The notes beneath the pieces were generated by a model, which worked only from the letters and a program-made list of their open reading frames with translations, was not told the origin of the DNA and searched no databases. The position numbers and the translations under genes are program-made. From NCBI RefSeq assembly GCF_014202315.1, contig NZ_JACHGN010000006.1, forward strand, positions 496,001-560,000: 64,000 nt of DNA, read 5' to 3'. Source of the stretch: Thermocatellispora tengchongensis. Its GTDB lineage: Bacteria; Actinomycetota; Actinomycetes; Streptosporangiales; Streptosporangiaceae. Below are positions 30,768-39,332 of the stretch, piece by piece (position 1 is the first letter of the stretch; each line of letters starts with the position of its first letter).

Positions 30768-33626
30768 CTACCCGGGCCGGGGCACGGCGCCCGGCTCGCA
30801 CCCGCCGTCCCCCAGGGGCAGCTCCGCCCAGATGATCTTGCCGCGGCGCGTGTAGCGGGTGCCCCAGCGTTCGGCGAGCTGCGCGACCAGATACAGCCCG
30901 CGCCCGCCCTCGTCGGTGTCCGCGGCCCGCCGGGGGCGCGGGGCGGTCTCGCCGGCGTCGGAGACCTCGCAGATCAGGCTCCGGTCCAGGAGGAGCCGCG
31001 CCCCGAGGGGCTCGCTGCCGTACCGGATCGCGTTCGTCACCAGCTCGCTGAAGATCAGTTCGGCGCTGAAGGTCAGCTCCTCCAGATTCCACTCGGCCAG
31101 GCGCCGGGCGACCTCGTCGCGGATGCGGCCCACCGCCGCCGGGTCCGGCGGCACCTCCCACTCGGCGACGCAGTGGCGCGGCAGGGCCCGGGTGCGGGCG
31201 GCCAGCACGGTGAACTCCCCGGGCATGCGGCCGGACGGCAGGGCGTCCAGTAGCGCGGAGCAGGTCTGCTCGGCGGTGCGGCCGGCACCGGTCAGGGCCC
31301 TGCGCAGCCGTTCCCTGTCGCCGCCCTGGCCCGGCGGCGCGTGCTCGCCGATCAGCCCCTTGGTGTACAGCACGATCGTGCTGCCCTCGGGCAGGTCCAC
31401 CTCGGCCGTCTCGAACACCGGGCCGCCACGCCCGAGCGGCTCCCCGGCGGGCACCTCCAGGAACTCCACGGCGCCGTCGGGCCGCACGAGCGCGGGCGCC
31501 GGGTGGCCGGCCGAGGCGATGGTGCAGCGCTGAGAGGCCGGGTCGTAGACGGCGTACACGCAGGTCGTGCCGGTGACGCCGTCGTCCGCGCCCGCGTCGG
31601 TCCCACCGTCGGCCTCACCGCCGGCCTGGGCGGCGCGTCCGGCGCTCTCGCGGTCGAGGCCGCGTACCAGGTCGTCCAGGTAACCGAGGATGTCTCCGGG
31701 CGGCATGTCGAGTGCGGAGAAGTTGCCGACGGTCGTACGCAGCCGGCCCATGGCGGCCGTGGAGTGCGGCCCCCGGCCGCACTGCTCGCCCACGACGAGG
31801 GCGACGCGAGCGCCCGACAGGGGGATGACGTCGTACCAGTCGCCACTCGTCCCGGAGCGGGCCGGCATGTAGCAGTGCGCGGCCTCGACGGCGTTCTGCT
31901 CCGGCAGGTTCCAGGGCAGCAGGCTGCGCCGCAGGGCGCGCACCATGGCGCGCTCGCGGGTGAAGCGGCGGGCGTTGTCCAGGCATAGCGCCGTGCGGCG
32001 GGCCAGCTCCTCCGCCAGCCAGGCATCCTCGTCCTCGAACGGGCCGGAGGAGGCCGTACGGGTGAAGGTCACCAGGCCCATGGCCATGCCGTGGGCGAGC
32101 AGCGGCACGGCGATGCCCGAGGAGAACCCCGTGCCGGACGATGGCCCGCCAGAGGCACCGGCGATGTCGGGGCCGCGCCAGAGAAGCGCCTGCTGGTCGC
32201 TCAGGCAACGCGCCTGCGGGGAGGAGGCGATGTAGTGGACCGGCTCGCCCACCGCCACCGGGCTCACGCTCCCGTGTACGCCCAGGGCCGCGACGCGCCG
32301 CAGGTCCAGGCTGCCGGCCGTGGGGCAGGACTCCTCCCCGCGCACCACACAGTCGTCCAGATCGACCGTGACCAGGTCGGCGAACGGGACCGTGGCCTCG
32401 GTGAGCTCCTCGGCCGTCCGTACGACGTCCAGCGTCCGGCCGATGCTCAGGGCGGCGTCGCACAGCAGCCTGAGCCTCTTGCGCGCGGAGGCGGCGATGC
32501 GGCCGACCCCCGGCTCCCCCAGGAGGAACAACCCCTGATCCGGGCCAGGGTCCGGGCCGGGACCGGTCCTGGTCGACGCCTCCCGCTCCCCGCCCGCCGG
32601 AGCGCCGCCGACCGCCACCGCCGCAGCGGCCCGCGCCGCCGCGGCGTCCAGTGCCGTCCGAGGTGTGGCCGGAGGGCCCGGGAGCAGGGCGGGCGCCGGG
32701 GGGACGGCGACCTCGGCCAGCGGTTCCCACGGGCCGTCCTGGATTCTGACCTGGGCCACGACCCCGACCACGCCCACGGTGCCGGTCCTGGGCAGCGACC
32801 GCAACGTGGCCACCCGGCCCCGGGACAGCGGAACCTCGACGGCGGCCCGCTGTCCGTGGGCGATCAGCTCGGCGGCCCGCTCCTCCAGGAGCAGGCGGTC
32901 GGCCCGGCCCAGATCCGCCAGCAGCGGGCCCGCCTTCCGGGACGGCAGCAGAGAGGGGACGTCACCGGCTCGCAGGAACGCCTCGAACAGGGCCCGCTCG
33001 CGCGCCGTGCTCTGCTCCAGGAGCCGCCGCTCGATGGCCTCGGCGGCCTGACGGGCCAGGACGTCCATCGCGGGATGCGCGCGTCCGTACAGGCAGGCGA
33101 TCGTCACCACGCCGCGCGCGTGCCCGGTCAGCGGGTCCAGGATCGGGACCCCGGTGGCGGAGAACGGCTGCACGCACCGGGCCAGGTGCTCGAAGCCCGA
33201 GACGTGGATCATCCGCTTCTCCAGCAGCGGAGTGCCGCCCGCGGTGGTGCCGAGCGACTCCTCGGCGTACCCCACTCCGGGCAGGGCGTGGGTGCGGTCC
33301 AGCACCCTCGCCAACTGCGGATCGCTCTCATAGCGCAGCAGCATCCTGGCCTGCTCGTCCAGCAGCACCATGGTCACGTCCGCGTCCGCGATGGCGGGCC
33401 GGAGGCGCTCGAACACCGGCCTGGCCGCACGGACGAGCACGCTGTCGAAGTCCACCTCGACCGGCTCGGAGAAGTCCAGCTTCTCCGGGTCGAGCCCGGC
33501 GGACCGGCACCGCCGCCACGACCTCAGGATCGCAGGGCGTACGCGCTCGCCCACCGGCTCACCTTCGAGGAACAGCTCGAAAACGCGCTCGGTGGGTGCC
33601 GTGTCATCCCCCCGGAAACGTGCCAC
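30768..33626 (-). CDS. GAF-PP2C-HATPase signalling protein with degenerate phosphatase domain
   Basis: 952 residues from a GTG with AGGAG upstream. Residues 25-240 resemble the N-terminal sensor region of AcoR-like activators (VRPAILRSWRRCRSAGLDPE). A GAF domain (about 385-545), a PP2C-like domain (about 565-800) and an HATPase_c domain (about 815-940) follow. The HATPase N-box (ELIFSELVTNAIRYG) and GGRGLYLVAQLAERWG are intact. In the PP2C domain SGDWYDV is kept, but the GDVxGHG motif reads GEQCGRG, TDGL reads TKGL, and the final acidic pair reads GE. Phosphatase activity is therefore doubtful. Proteins of this layout act like combined anti-sigma kinases and phosphatases. It is convergent with the paralogue gene at 28634. 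Confidence 0.9.
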   Translation of the reverse strand: MARFRGDDTAPTERVFELFLEGEPVGERVRPAILRSWRRCRSAGLDPEKLDFSEPVEVDFDSVLVRAARPVFERLRPAIADADVTMVLLDEQARMLLRYESDPQLARVLDRTHALPGVGYAEESLGTTAGGTPLLEKRMIHVSGFEHLARCVQPFSATGVPILDPLTGHARGVVTIACLYGRAHPAMDVLARQAAEAIERRLLEQSTARERALFEAFLRAGDVPSLLPSRKAGPLLADLGRADRLLLEERAAELIAHGQRAAVEVPLSRGRVATLRSLPRTGTVGVVGVVAQVRIQDGPWEPLAEVAVPPAPALLPGPPATPRTALDAAAARAAAAVAVGGAPAGGEREASTRTGPGPDPGPDQGLFLLGEPGVGRIAASARKRLRLLCDAALSIGRTLDVVRTAEELTEATVPFADLVTVDLDDCVVRGEESCPTAGSLDLRRVAALGVHGSVSPVAVGEPVHYIASSPQARCLSDQQALLWRGPDIAGASGGPSSGTGFSSGIAVPLLAHGMAMGLVTFTRTASSGPFEDEDAWLAEELARRTALCLDNARRFTRERAMVRALRRSLLPWNLPEQNAVEAAHCYMPARSGTSGDWYDVIPLSGARVALVVGEQCGRGPHSTAAMGRLRTTVGNFSALDMPPGDILGYLDDLVRGLDRESAGRAAQAGGEADGGTDAGADDGVTGTTCVYAVYDPASQRCTIASAGHPAPALVRPDGAVEFLEVPAGEPLGRGGPVFETAEVDLPEGSTIVLYTKGLIGEHAPPGQGGDRERLRRALTGAGRTAEQTCSALLDALPSGRMPGEFTVLAARTRALPRHCVAEWEVPPDPAAVGRIRDEVARRLAEWNLEELTFSAELIFSELVTNAIRYGSEPLGARLLLDRSLICEVSDAGETAPRPRRAADTDEGGRGLYLVAQLAERWGTRYTRRGKIIWAELPLGDGGCEPGAVPRPG

Positions 33627-33679
33627 CCAGGTCGCTCCTGAGACACCTCTTCACGATCAGTAGTGCCTACCCGCCTCCC

Positions 33680-33685
33680 AGTATA
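33680..33685 (-). promoter_or_regulatory. -10 box of the GAF-PP2C-HATPase gene
   Basis: TATACT on the minus strand, about 54 nt before the GTG at 33626; no convincing -35 element at normal spacing. Confidence 0.4.
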
Positions 33686-33821
33686 AGCTGGACATTTCTC
33701 CCCAAATCGCCACAAACATCTTGAGAGGCGGGCTTCACCGAGGGGGCGTGCCCGGTCGCCGTACGTGAGCGGGGGGACGAGCCGCGTGAGCGGACGGCGA
33801 GCGCACGCCGGAGCCGGTCGT

Positions 33822-33984
33822 GAGGAAGGCTCGAAAGCTGGATGCCAGTGGACCCTGCCGGGCCCACCTGGATTCGAACCAGGTGAGAAGGAAGCCCTCG
33901 AATGGCCTCACGAACGGGCGAGGAAGGCGGGAAGGCTGGATTTCAATTCTGGGAAAATTGAGAAGGAAGCCCTCCCATGGCCTC
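33822..33984. repeat. Two imperfect direct repeats flanking different hairpins
   Basis: Unit 1 (33822-33909) and unit 2 (33920-33984) both start GAGGAAGGC, contain the identical 16-mer TGAGAAGGAAGCCCTC (33884 and 33959) and end ATGGCCTC. Their centres differ: unit 1 holds a T-arm-like hairpin, unit 2 an AT-rich stem (CAATT/AATTG). The rest of the 373-bp gene-free stretch 33627-33999 holds only the promoter at 33680. Confidence 0.7.
33860..33885 (-). other. tRNA T-arm-like hairpin without the rest of a tRNA
   Basis: On the minus strand CCTGG-TTCGAAT-CCAGG has the exact 5-bp stem and TTCGAAT loop of a tRNA T-arm, extended by two pairs and followed by GGGCCC. No matching 5' acceptor strand, D-arm or anticodon arm lies upstream, so it is not a working tRNA gene. 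It could be the left-over attachment site of an integrated element or a coincidence. Confidence 0.4.
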
Positions 33985-33999
33985 GCCGACCGGATCGTA

Positions 34000-36111
34000 T
34001 CAGGCGGGGATCAGCTCGTGCAGCGTCGCCGGGGTGAACACCCGCGCGTCCGGGGGCAGGGTGGCCGGGGGCCGCAGGCCGATGTAGGTGGTGTGCCCGG
34101 TCTGCGACGCCTTGGCGCGCAGCAGGCCGGCGAGGTGGCGCACGCGCAGGTAGTCGCGTTCCACGATCGAGCGCACCAGCGCGGAGGTGGTGAGCCGGTT
34201 GCCCTCCACCTGGTTGAACGCGGGGTGACCCTTGAGGTACAGGTGCACCCACTTCACCCGCCACCCGCCGTCCTCGCCGCGGAGGAAGACCAGCGGCAGG
34301 GTGACCCGGCCGGAGCCGCGCAGGTCCGACTTCATGCGTACGGTCCGCGGCTCGAACGGCATGCCCTCCTGCGCGGGGTCCCTGGTCATGTACCCGAAGA
34401 ACGCCTCGGCGGCCTCGTCGAACCTCTCCCCGGCGTAGATGTGCACCTGGGGGACGATGATCGGCTGGGTGGCGGCGGCGAGGTCGATGTCGATGAACTC
34501 CGACGCGCCCTCGGACGCCTCGGTGAGGTCGCCGGAGTACGAGGCGAAGTCGTTGGCGTAGTTCGTCCAGGAGATGTGCGTGGCGTTGCCGTAGGCCGCG
34601 TCGAGCATCAGCGCGGACAGGTCGTAGTCGGTACGCCGCTGCGCCTGCCGCCAGTGGACGAAGAAGCGCAGCAGGTCCCCTTCCACGGCGGTCACCGAGC
34701 CGCGGGGCAGCATGCCGAGGCCGGGCGCGACGGCCTTGCCCGACAGCGGCAGGGCGACGTCCAGCACCTCGGGATCGACTATCAGCTCACCGGGGTCGGG
34801 GAGGCGGCGGGTGATCTCCTCATCCAGCATGGCCAGCGCCCGCGACAGCACCTTCTCCTCCAGCGGCGCGCGGAAGTCGGGGCTCGTCCACGCGCGGCCG
34901 TACCGGTTGGTGAACACCCGGCCGGCGGCCGGGGCGAGCCGGTTCTGCAGGTGCTCGCGCAGCGACAGCAGGACCCGGCCGGACGCGCCCGCCGCGGCCT
35001 GTTCCGCGACCTCCAGCACGGCCGACGCGTCGGACCCGGTCCGTAGCAGGTGGTCCAGGCGGCGCAGCAGCGCGCCGGGCGCGGCCCGCAACAGCTCCAC
35101 GGCCTCGCCGGTACGGCCCGACGCCAGGGCGGCCTCGACCCGGCCGTCCAGGCTCGGGGCCCGGCGCACGCCCCTGGCCACCTCGAAGACGTGGCCGGCA
35201 CGCGGGAACTGCGGGTACTCGTGCGGATGCAGCCGCTCGCCGAGCCGCTTCCACTGCTCCCGGTGGCGCGTCACGTCGCCGAGCTTGGCCGGGGAGGCGA
35301 CCGCGTCCAGGGCCTGCAACAGGGCGCGGCGCTCGGCCCGGCGGAAGGAGCGCAGCCGGGTCGGGGTGGCCAGGGTGACGTCGCCGCCGGAGCAGCCGCA
35401 GGCGAGCCGGAGCACGTCGGTCACCGTGTCGACCAGCAGCGGCAGGCCCGCGGCCAGCCGCACCTCGTTCACCACCGCGCGGTTCTCGCGCACGGGGATG
35501 TCCTCGGGCCGGTCGGCGCAGTATGCGGCCAGCGTGCGCAGCGCCGCCAGATCCTCGGCCGCCAGGGGCGTCTGCGAGCCCGCCAGCGAGAAGTACAGCT
35601 CGCGCGCCTCGGACTCCAGGCTCCCGCCCAGGTCGAGCACGGTCACCCGGTCGCCGGCCAGCGGGATCAGCTCCGCGTGCGCGGCCAGCAGGTCGGCGTA
35701 GGAGTGCTGGTAGCGACCGTAGCGCGGCAGGGCCAGCAGGTTGAGCGCGGGCCCCTGGACCTCCGCCGCGGCGACCGGGTCGAGCATGGCCTCGCGCAGC
35801 AGCCCGGCCCAGAACTCCAGCGTGTCGGGCACGTTGGCGGGGAAGTCGATGAAGTACGCGTTGTGCCGGACATGGTCGCCCACCAGCGTGCGGACGGCGG
35901 CCAGGACCCGCACGCCGAGATCCACCACGCTCTCGCCGGGCAACGTCGCCAGCCGTTCGAGCAGAGCCGGCGAGCAGGTGAAGCCGACGCTCAGCAGCGC
36001 GGCGTCGAGCTGCCGCGCGGCCACCTCGCCCCACCCCGGCCCGGACTCCGCGGGAGCGCCGACGGGAACCCGCAGCCGCCTGGCGATGATGAGGCCCTCA
36101 AGATTGTCCAC
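34000..36111 (-). CDS. MXAN_6230/SCO0854-type protein with TerD-like C-terminal domain
   Basis: 703 residues from a GTG placed 6 nt after a TATGGT box. The body matches the large MXAN_6230/SCO0854 family: REHLQNRLAPAAGRVFTNRYG, LDVALPLSGKAVAPGLGMLP and EGDLLRFFVHWRQAQRRTDY. The C-terminal third resembles TerD folds (GASEFIDIDL; PQVHIYAGERFDEA; RTVRMKSDLRGSGRVTLPL). Family members often have a RING-like Cys cluster; none is visible here. TerD-linked proteins are associated with tellurite and chemical stress, but the activity of this family is unknown. Confidence 0.8.
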   Translation of the reverse strand: MDNLEGLIIARRLRVPVGAPAESGPGWGEVAARQLDAALLSVGFTCSPALLERLATLPGESVVDLGVRVLAAVRTLVGDHVRHNAYFIDFPANVPDTLEFWAGLLREAMLDPVAAAEVQGPALNLLALPRYGRYQHSYADLLAAHAELIPLAGDRVTVLDLGGSLESEARELYFSLAGSQTPLAAEDLAALRTLAAYCADRPEDIPVRENRAVVNEVRLAAGLPLLVDTVTDVLRLACGCSGGDVTLATPTRLRSFRRAERRALLQALDAVASPAKLGDVTRHREQWKRLGERLHPHEYPQFPRAGHVFEVARGVRRAPSLDGRVEAALASGRTGEAVELLRAAPGALLRRLDHLLRTGSDASAVLEVAEQAAAGASGRVLLSLREHLQNRLAPAAGRVFTNRYGRAWTSPDFRAPLEEKVLSRALAMLDEEITRRLPDPGELIVDPEVLDVALPLSGKAVAPGLGMLPRGSVTAVEGDLLRFFVHWRQAQRRTDYDLSALMLDAAYGNATHISWTNYANDFASYSGDLTEASEGASEFIDIDLAAATQPIIVPQVHIYAGERFDEAAEAFFGYMTRDPAQEGMPFEPRTVRMKSDLRGSGRVTLPLVFLRGEDGGWRVKWVHLYLKGHPAFNQVEGNRLTTSALVRSIVERDYLRVRHLAGLLRAKASQTGHTTYIGLRPPATLPPDARVFTPATLHELIPA

Positions 36112-36117
36112 GGACGC

Positions 36118-36123
36118 ACCATA
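36118..36123 (-). promoter_or_regulatory. Leaderless -10 box of the MXAN_6230-type gene
   Basis: TATGGT on the minus strand, 6 nt before the GTG at 36111. Confidence 0.5.
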
Positions 36124-36211
36124 TAGTCGCCCCTCGCCCACACGCTGCGGGTTTTCCGCATGCGCGGGATTCTCGGCGCCGTCGTGGCGGTCATGACGGC
36201 CGGCCGCGCCG

Positions 36212-36430
36212 TCAGCGCCGACCACGCTGAGAGACAGACAGGCGGCTCCCGCACCAGGGGCAGAAGTCGATGACGATGACCGAGGTTCCGCCATCGTGCA
36301 CGATCAGACCGTACTCCTGGGATCGGGCGTTGAAGCTCACCAGGGCATCCGGACAGTCGAACGCATCCTCGTGATCGTCGCAGTGCCACGCCATCTGGCG
36401 GGCCATCGACTCGCAGCAGTGCCCGTTCAT
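36212..36430 (-). CDS. DUF6980-like small Cys-rich protein
   Basis: 72 residues. It has CCESM, CDDHEDAFDCPDALV, YGLIVHDGGTSVIVIDFCPWC and GSRL, the conserved layout of small bacterial CCE...CPWCG proteins (DUF6980-like). The Cys and His residues could bind zinc. Its ATG overlaps the stop of the upstream gene (ATGA), so the pair is co-translated. Function unknown. Confidence 0.75.
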   Translation of the reverse strand: MNGHCCESMARQMAWHCDDHEDAFDCPDALVSFNARSQEYGLIVHDGGTSVIVIDFCPWCGSRLSVSQRGRR

Positions 36431-36831
36431 GAGGCGATCCTCTCGGGCCGGCTGCCGCAGTCCTCCGCGGAGGCGGAGACGTAGACGGGAGTGGCCGGCT
36501 CGATGAGCGCGATCAGGACGAGCACGCCTGAGGTGCGCCGCCCCGCCCTCCGCGGCTCCCGGCGGCCCATACAGGCGGCGAACCCCGCCAGGACGAGCAG
36601 TGCGGGGACGCCCCACGCCACCACGTTCTCCAGGATTCGGGCGAGATCGCCTCGCAGCGGGTCCAGCGGAGACGTCTCCCACGGCCCGAAGCCGCCCAGG
36701 CAGGCGCGCGTCTCAAGCCACTCCGGACGGAGCCGGGAGCGCCACTCCTCCCACGTCGGGAAGGCGGCGACGGCCGCGGCCGCCGTCCACGGCAGCAGCG
36801 CCGATCGGGAGAACTGGAGGGAGTGCGACAA
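36427..36831 (-). CDS. Small membrane protein of unknown function
   Basis: 134 residues if the TTG at 36831 is used, chosen for the GAAAGGA about 7 nt upstream; a GTG at 36858 is the alternative. Two to three hydrophobic segments (about 8-24, 68-90, 101-120) surround a Trp/Arg-rich loop (WEEWRSRLRPEW). No family recognised. Co-translated with the DUF6980-like gene and divergent from the gene at 36909. Confidence 0.6.
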   Translation of the reverse strand: MSHSLQFSRSALLPWTAAAAVAAFPTWEEWRSRLRPEWLETRACLGGFGPWETSPLDPLRGDLARILENVVAWGVPALLVLAGFAACMGRREPRRAGRRTSGVLVLIALIEPATPVYVSASAEDCGSRPERIAS

Positions 36832-36896
36832 GGCGGTCCTTTCACCGGCTGGGCACACCTTAACGATCTCGCGGCCAGGCCCAGCACCGCCGCCGA

Positions 36897-36902
36897 TAGT
36901 GT
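36897..36902 (+). promoter_or_regulatory. Leaderless -10 box
   Basis: TAGTGT, 6 nt before the ATG at 36909. Confidence 0.5.
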
Positions 36903-36908
36903 GCGGCC

Positions 36909-37403
36909 ATGAGTCACCACATCTGCGCTCTCGTCGTGGCCGGTCCGGTGGACGCCGAGCAGGCCGCCTCGGTGGGGCTGCACGCGCGGCTCGTGCACGA
37001 CGACATCACGGTGTTCCCGATCGATCACTACTTCTCGGCCTACTGGGCCGCGAAACGGGGCACCAGCGCACGGTTGGACCTGCCGGACGGCCTTCCCGCC
37101 ACATTTCCCGGCGAGGCCGTACTGCGCGACCTCGTACGCGAGGTGACCGGCACGGACGAGCCGCGATTCGCGATCATCAAGACGGACTACTTCGCCGGCA
37201 TCGGCGACCAGTGGGCCGCGGCGTTCGCCGGCGAAAGACGACTGACGGCCGGTACGGCGTCGATCAACGAGGCGCTCGCCGCGCTCGGCGTACGGGCGTC
37301 CGCTTCGGCGGACGAGTTCGACGTGATCGGTCTCGGCGGCTTCCGGAACAACCCGGATCACCTCGATCGCTACGTCGACCTGTGCGACGAGCTCGGCGTC
37401 TGA
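36909..37403 (+). CDS. Conserved cytoplasmic protein of unknown function
   Basis: 164 residues with no signal peptide or membrane helix. Typical alternating strands and helices suggest an alpha/beta fold; blocks such as IKTDYFAGIGDQWAAAF and VIGLGGFRNNPDHLDRY look conserved. I do not recognise the family. The leaderless start is supported by the TAGTGT box. The gene diverges from the small membrane protein gene and lies at the edge of the sugar island. Confidence 0.7.
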   Translation: MSHHICALVVAGPVDAEQAASVGLHARLVHDDITVFPIDHYFSAYWAAKRGTSARLDLPDGLPATFPGEAVLRDLVREVTGTDEPRFAIIKTDYFAGIGDQWAAAFAGERRLTAGTASINEALAALGVRASASADEFDVIGLGGFRNNPDHLDRYVDLCDELGV

Positions 37404-37483
37404 GAAACCCCGTCGGCGGTGAGGACGGACGGCGCCCGCCCTCACCGCGGGGCGGCCGAGGAGTTCGGCCAGGGCGTGCGGGG

Positions 37484-37573
37484 TCAGCCGAGGGGCGCGG
37501 CGATCTGAATCCGGTCCAGGTCGGGGGCGAAGCCGGCCGAGGCGTTGCCGAACCTGATCGTGTTGCCGCCCGG
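37484..37573 (-). pseudogene. Carbohydrate-binding module (CBM6/35-like), C-terminal remnant
   Basis: The minus strand encodes GGNTIRFGNASAGFAPDLDR followed by IQI and a TGA at 37484. This is the typical last strand pair of CBM6/CBM35 domains (NTIRFGN...APDLDRI). Upstream codons do not continue the domain. It is the tail of a lost secreted glycanase and abuts a permease remnant on the other strand. Confidence 0.55.
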
Positions 37574-37681
37574 CCCCTGCTGCGGCCGGTGTCGGCCACC
37601 GCGACCATCCTGATCTGCCTGTATGTCTGGAACGACGTCTGCAGGATCATCTCCGGGATCACCGGCGGCGCCGTCAAGTAG
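37574..37681 (+). pseudogene. MalG-type sugar permease, C-terminal remnant with internal deletion
   Basis: The plus strand reads PLLRPVSATATILICLYVWN, the fifth-helix region of carbohydrate ABC permeases. It is followed within a few residues by ISGITGGAVK and a stop, which matches the extreme C-terminus of such permeases. About 60 residues normally between these parts are missing. The remnant lies next to the intact importer operon on the opposite strand. Confidence 0.55.
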
Positions 37682-37686
37682 GCCGC

Positions 37687-39300
37687 TCATCTGCCGGCCG
37701 CGTGCTCGGCCGCGAGCTCGTCGGCGATCTTCGCGCCGCCACCGTCGCGCCACCTGCGCGCCGCGGCGTCCCAGGTGGACATGCCGGCTCGCCCGGTGAT
37801 GATCGCATTGACCGCGTCGGCCAGCTCCCGGGTGAGCCGTTCGCCGTCGGCGTCCATCGTGGGCGAGGCCAGGCCGTCGGCGGGGTTGGCGATGCCCTTG
37901 CTCAGCAAGGTGTTCTGGATGTCGAAGGCGTGACGAACCTGCTGTTCCTTACCGGGAATGAAGATGTATTCGGGCGCGCAGCAGATGTACCGGCCGATCG
38001 GCAGGCTGTTGCGGTTCTCGGCGGCGGCCGGCTCGGTCGGCTGGAGCAGGCCGTCGCCCCGGGTGAAGTGCACGCCCTCGACACCGTGGTTGACCAGCTC
38101 GTGTTCCTTGGTGCCGAACGGGGCGGCGAGGAAGTCGCAGATGCGCAGCAGCATCTTGACGCGCTCGGGCGACGCCTTCTTGAAGACCGTGTATCCGAAC
38201 AGTCCGGTGCCCAGCCAGTGGCCGTCACCGTAGGACAGCGCGAGATCGGTGGTGAAGCGGTCGCCGACCCGATCGATGTAGATGCCGTTGGCGTAGTTCA
38301 TGAAGTTGCCCATGACCGCGCCGACGTTCTGGCTGTAGTACAGGTTCATGATGTCGGCGAGGGTGCCGGTCTTCGAGGACGGGTGGTAGTAGCCGGCCTG
38401 GAAGCACTTCGCGGCGAACTCGATCGCCGCGCGGTACTCCTCGGTGGCGCTCATGTGAACGAACGCGCCGCCTTCCAGCCTCCACTGCTGCGGCGCCTTG
38501 TGCGACGCCGCGTGGTACGGCATGCCGAGGTCCTCGCTGACCGCGCCGAATCCGTACATCCGGCCGCCGGTGACCGCCTTCAGGGACTCGAAGAACTGCT
38601 CGGCGGTCCACTGGAGGGGCGCGCCGGCGGCGTCGTAGGCGGTGCGGTTGATGTGCAGCGCGTTGCCGGCCCGCGCCCGGCTCAGCGGGACGCCGTAGAT
38701 CTTCCCGCCGATGCGGCCCATCGACTGCCAGCTCACCGTGGGGAGGTTGGCCAGGTTGGGATAGTCGGCGACGCGGTTTCCGCCGACGTAGTCGGAGATG
38801 TCCGCGCAGGAGGCGGCGATGAACTCGCGCACTCGCGGCACCGGCATGATCATGATGATGTCGGGCAGGTCGTTCGACGCCATCAAGGTGGTGAGCTTGG
38901 ACTTGTACTCGGAGATGGGCACCAGGTTGAGCTTGATGTTCACTCCCAACGCCTGGTTGATCGCCTGCCAGAGGCGGTTGCTCTCCACGGGCGCCGGCGG
39001 CGGGCCGTAGGTGGGTATGAAGGCCGTGACGTCGGAGCCGTCGCCGGGTTGGTCCGCCGACCGGCTGAGCGTCGCCGGGTACCGGAAGAACGCGTCCAGC
39101 GCGCCGTCCACGCCGGCCTTGAGGTCGGGGGCCGGGCCCTCCAGTCGCCGGTGGACCGGCCAGGGCGTGCGGTCCCTGCCGGTGTTGCTCACCGAACCCG
39201 TGCCGCCGGACGCGCACCCGGTCAGCGACGGCACTCCCCAGGCGGCGAGTGACGCGATTCCCGCGAATCTGAGCAGGGTGCGGCGATCGATTGCGGACAT
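37687..39300 (-). CDS. Sugar ABC transporter substrate-binding lipoprotein (importer 1)
   Basis: 537 residues. The N-terminus combines a twin-arginine-like DRRTLLRF with a lipobox LTGC (Cys29), so the protein should be exported and lipid-anchored. The size and body (LPDIIMIMPVP; GVPLSRARAGNALHINR; FGTKEHELVNHGVEGVHFT) match large oligosaccharide-binding proteins used with LplB/LplC-type permeases (YtcQ/LipO group). Third gene of a three-gene operon with the two permeases. Its likely ligand is an acidic or branched oligosaccharide, judging from the neighbouring lyases. Confidence 0.9.
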   Translation of the reverse strand: MSAIDRRTLLRFAGIASLAAWGVPSLTGCASGGTGSVSNTGRDRTPWPVHRRLEGPAPDLKAGVDGALDAFFRYPATLSRSADQPGDGSDVTAFIPTYGPPPAPVESNRLWQAINQALGVNIKLNLVPISEYKSKLTTLMASNDLPDIIMIMPVPRVREFIAASCADISDYVGGNRVADYPNLANLPTVSWQSMGRIGGKIYGVPLSRARAGNALHINRTAYDAAGAPLQWTAEQFFESLKAVTGGRMYGFGAVSEDLGMPYHAASHKAPQQWRLEGGAFVHMSATEEYRAAIEFAAKCFQAGYYHPSSKTGTLADIMNLYYSQNVGAVMGNFMNYANGIYIDRVGDRFTTDLALSYGDGHWLGTGLFGYTVFKKASPERVKMLLRICDFLAAPFGTKEHELVNHGVEGVHFTRGDGLLQPTEPAAAENRNSLPIGRYICCAPEYIFIPGKEQQVRHAFDIQNTLLSKGIANPADGLASPTMDADGERLTRELADAVNAIITGRAGMSTWDAAARRWRDGGGAKIADELAAEHAAGR

Positions 39301-39332
39301 GGTGAAACCTCGTTCCGCTTGAGAGGGATTGA

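Noticed and set aside
33845-33945. A functional tRNA gene on the minus strand
   Set aside because: Only a T-arm is present. No 5' acceptor strand pairs with GGGCCC and there is no D-arm or anticodon arm in the 48 nt upstream.
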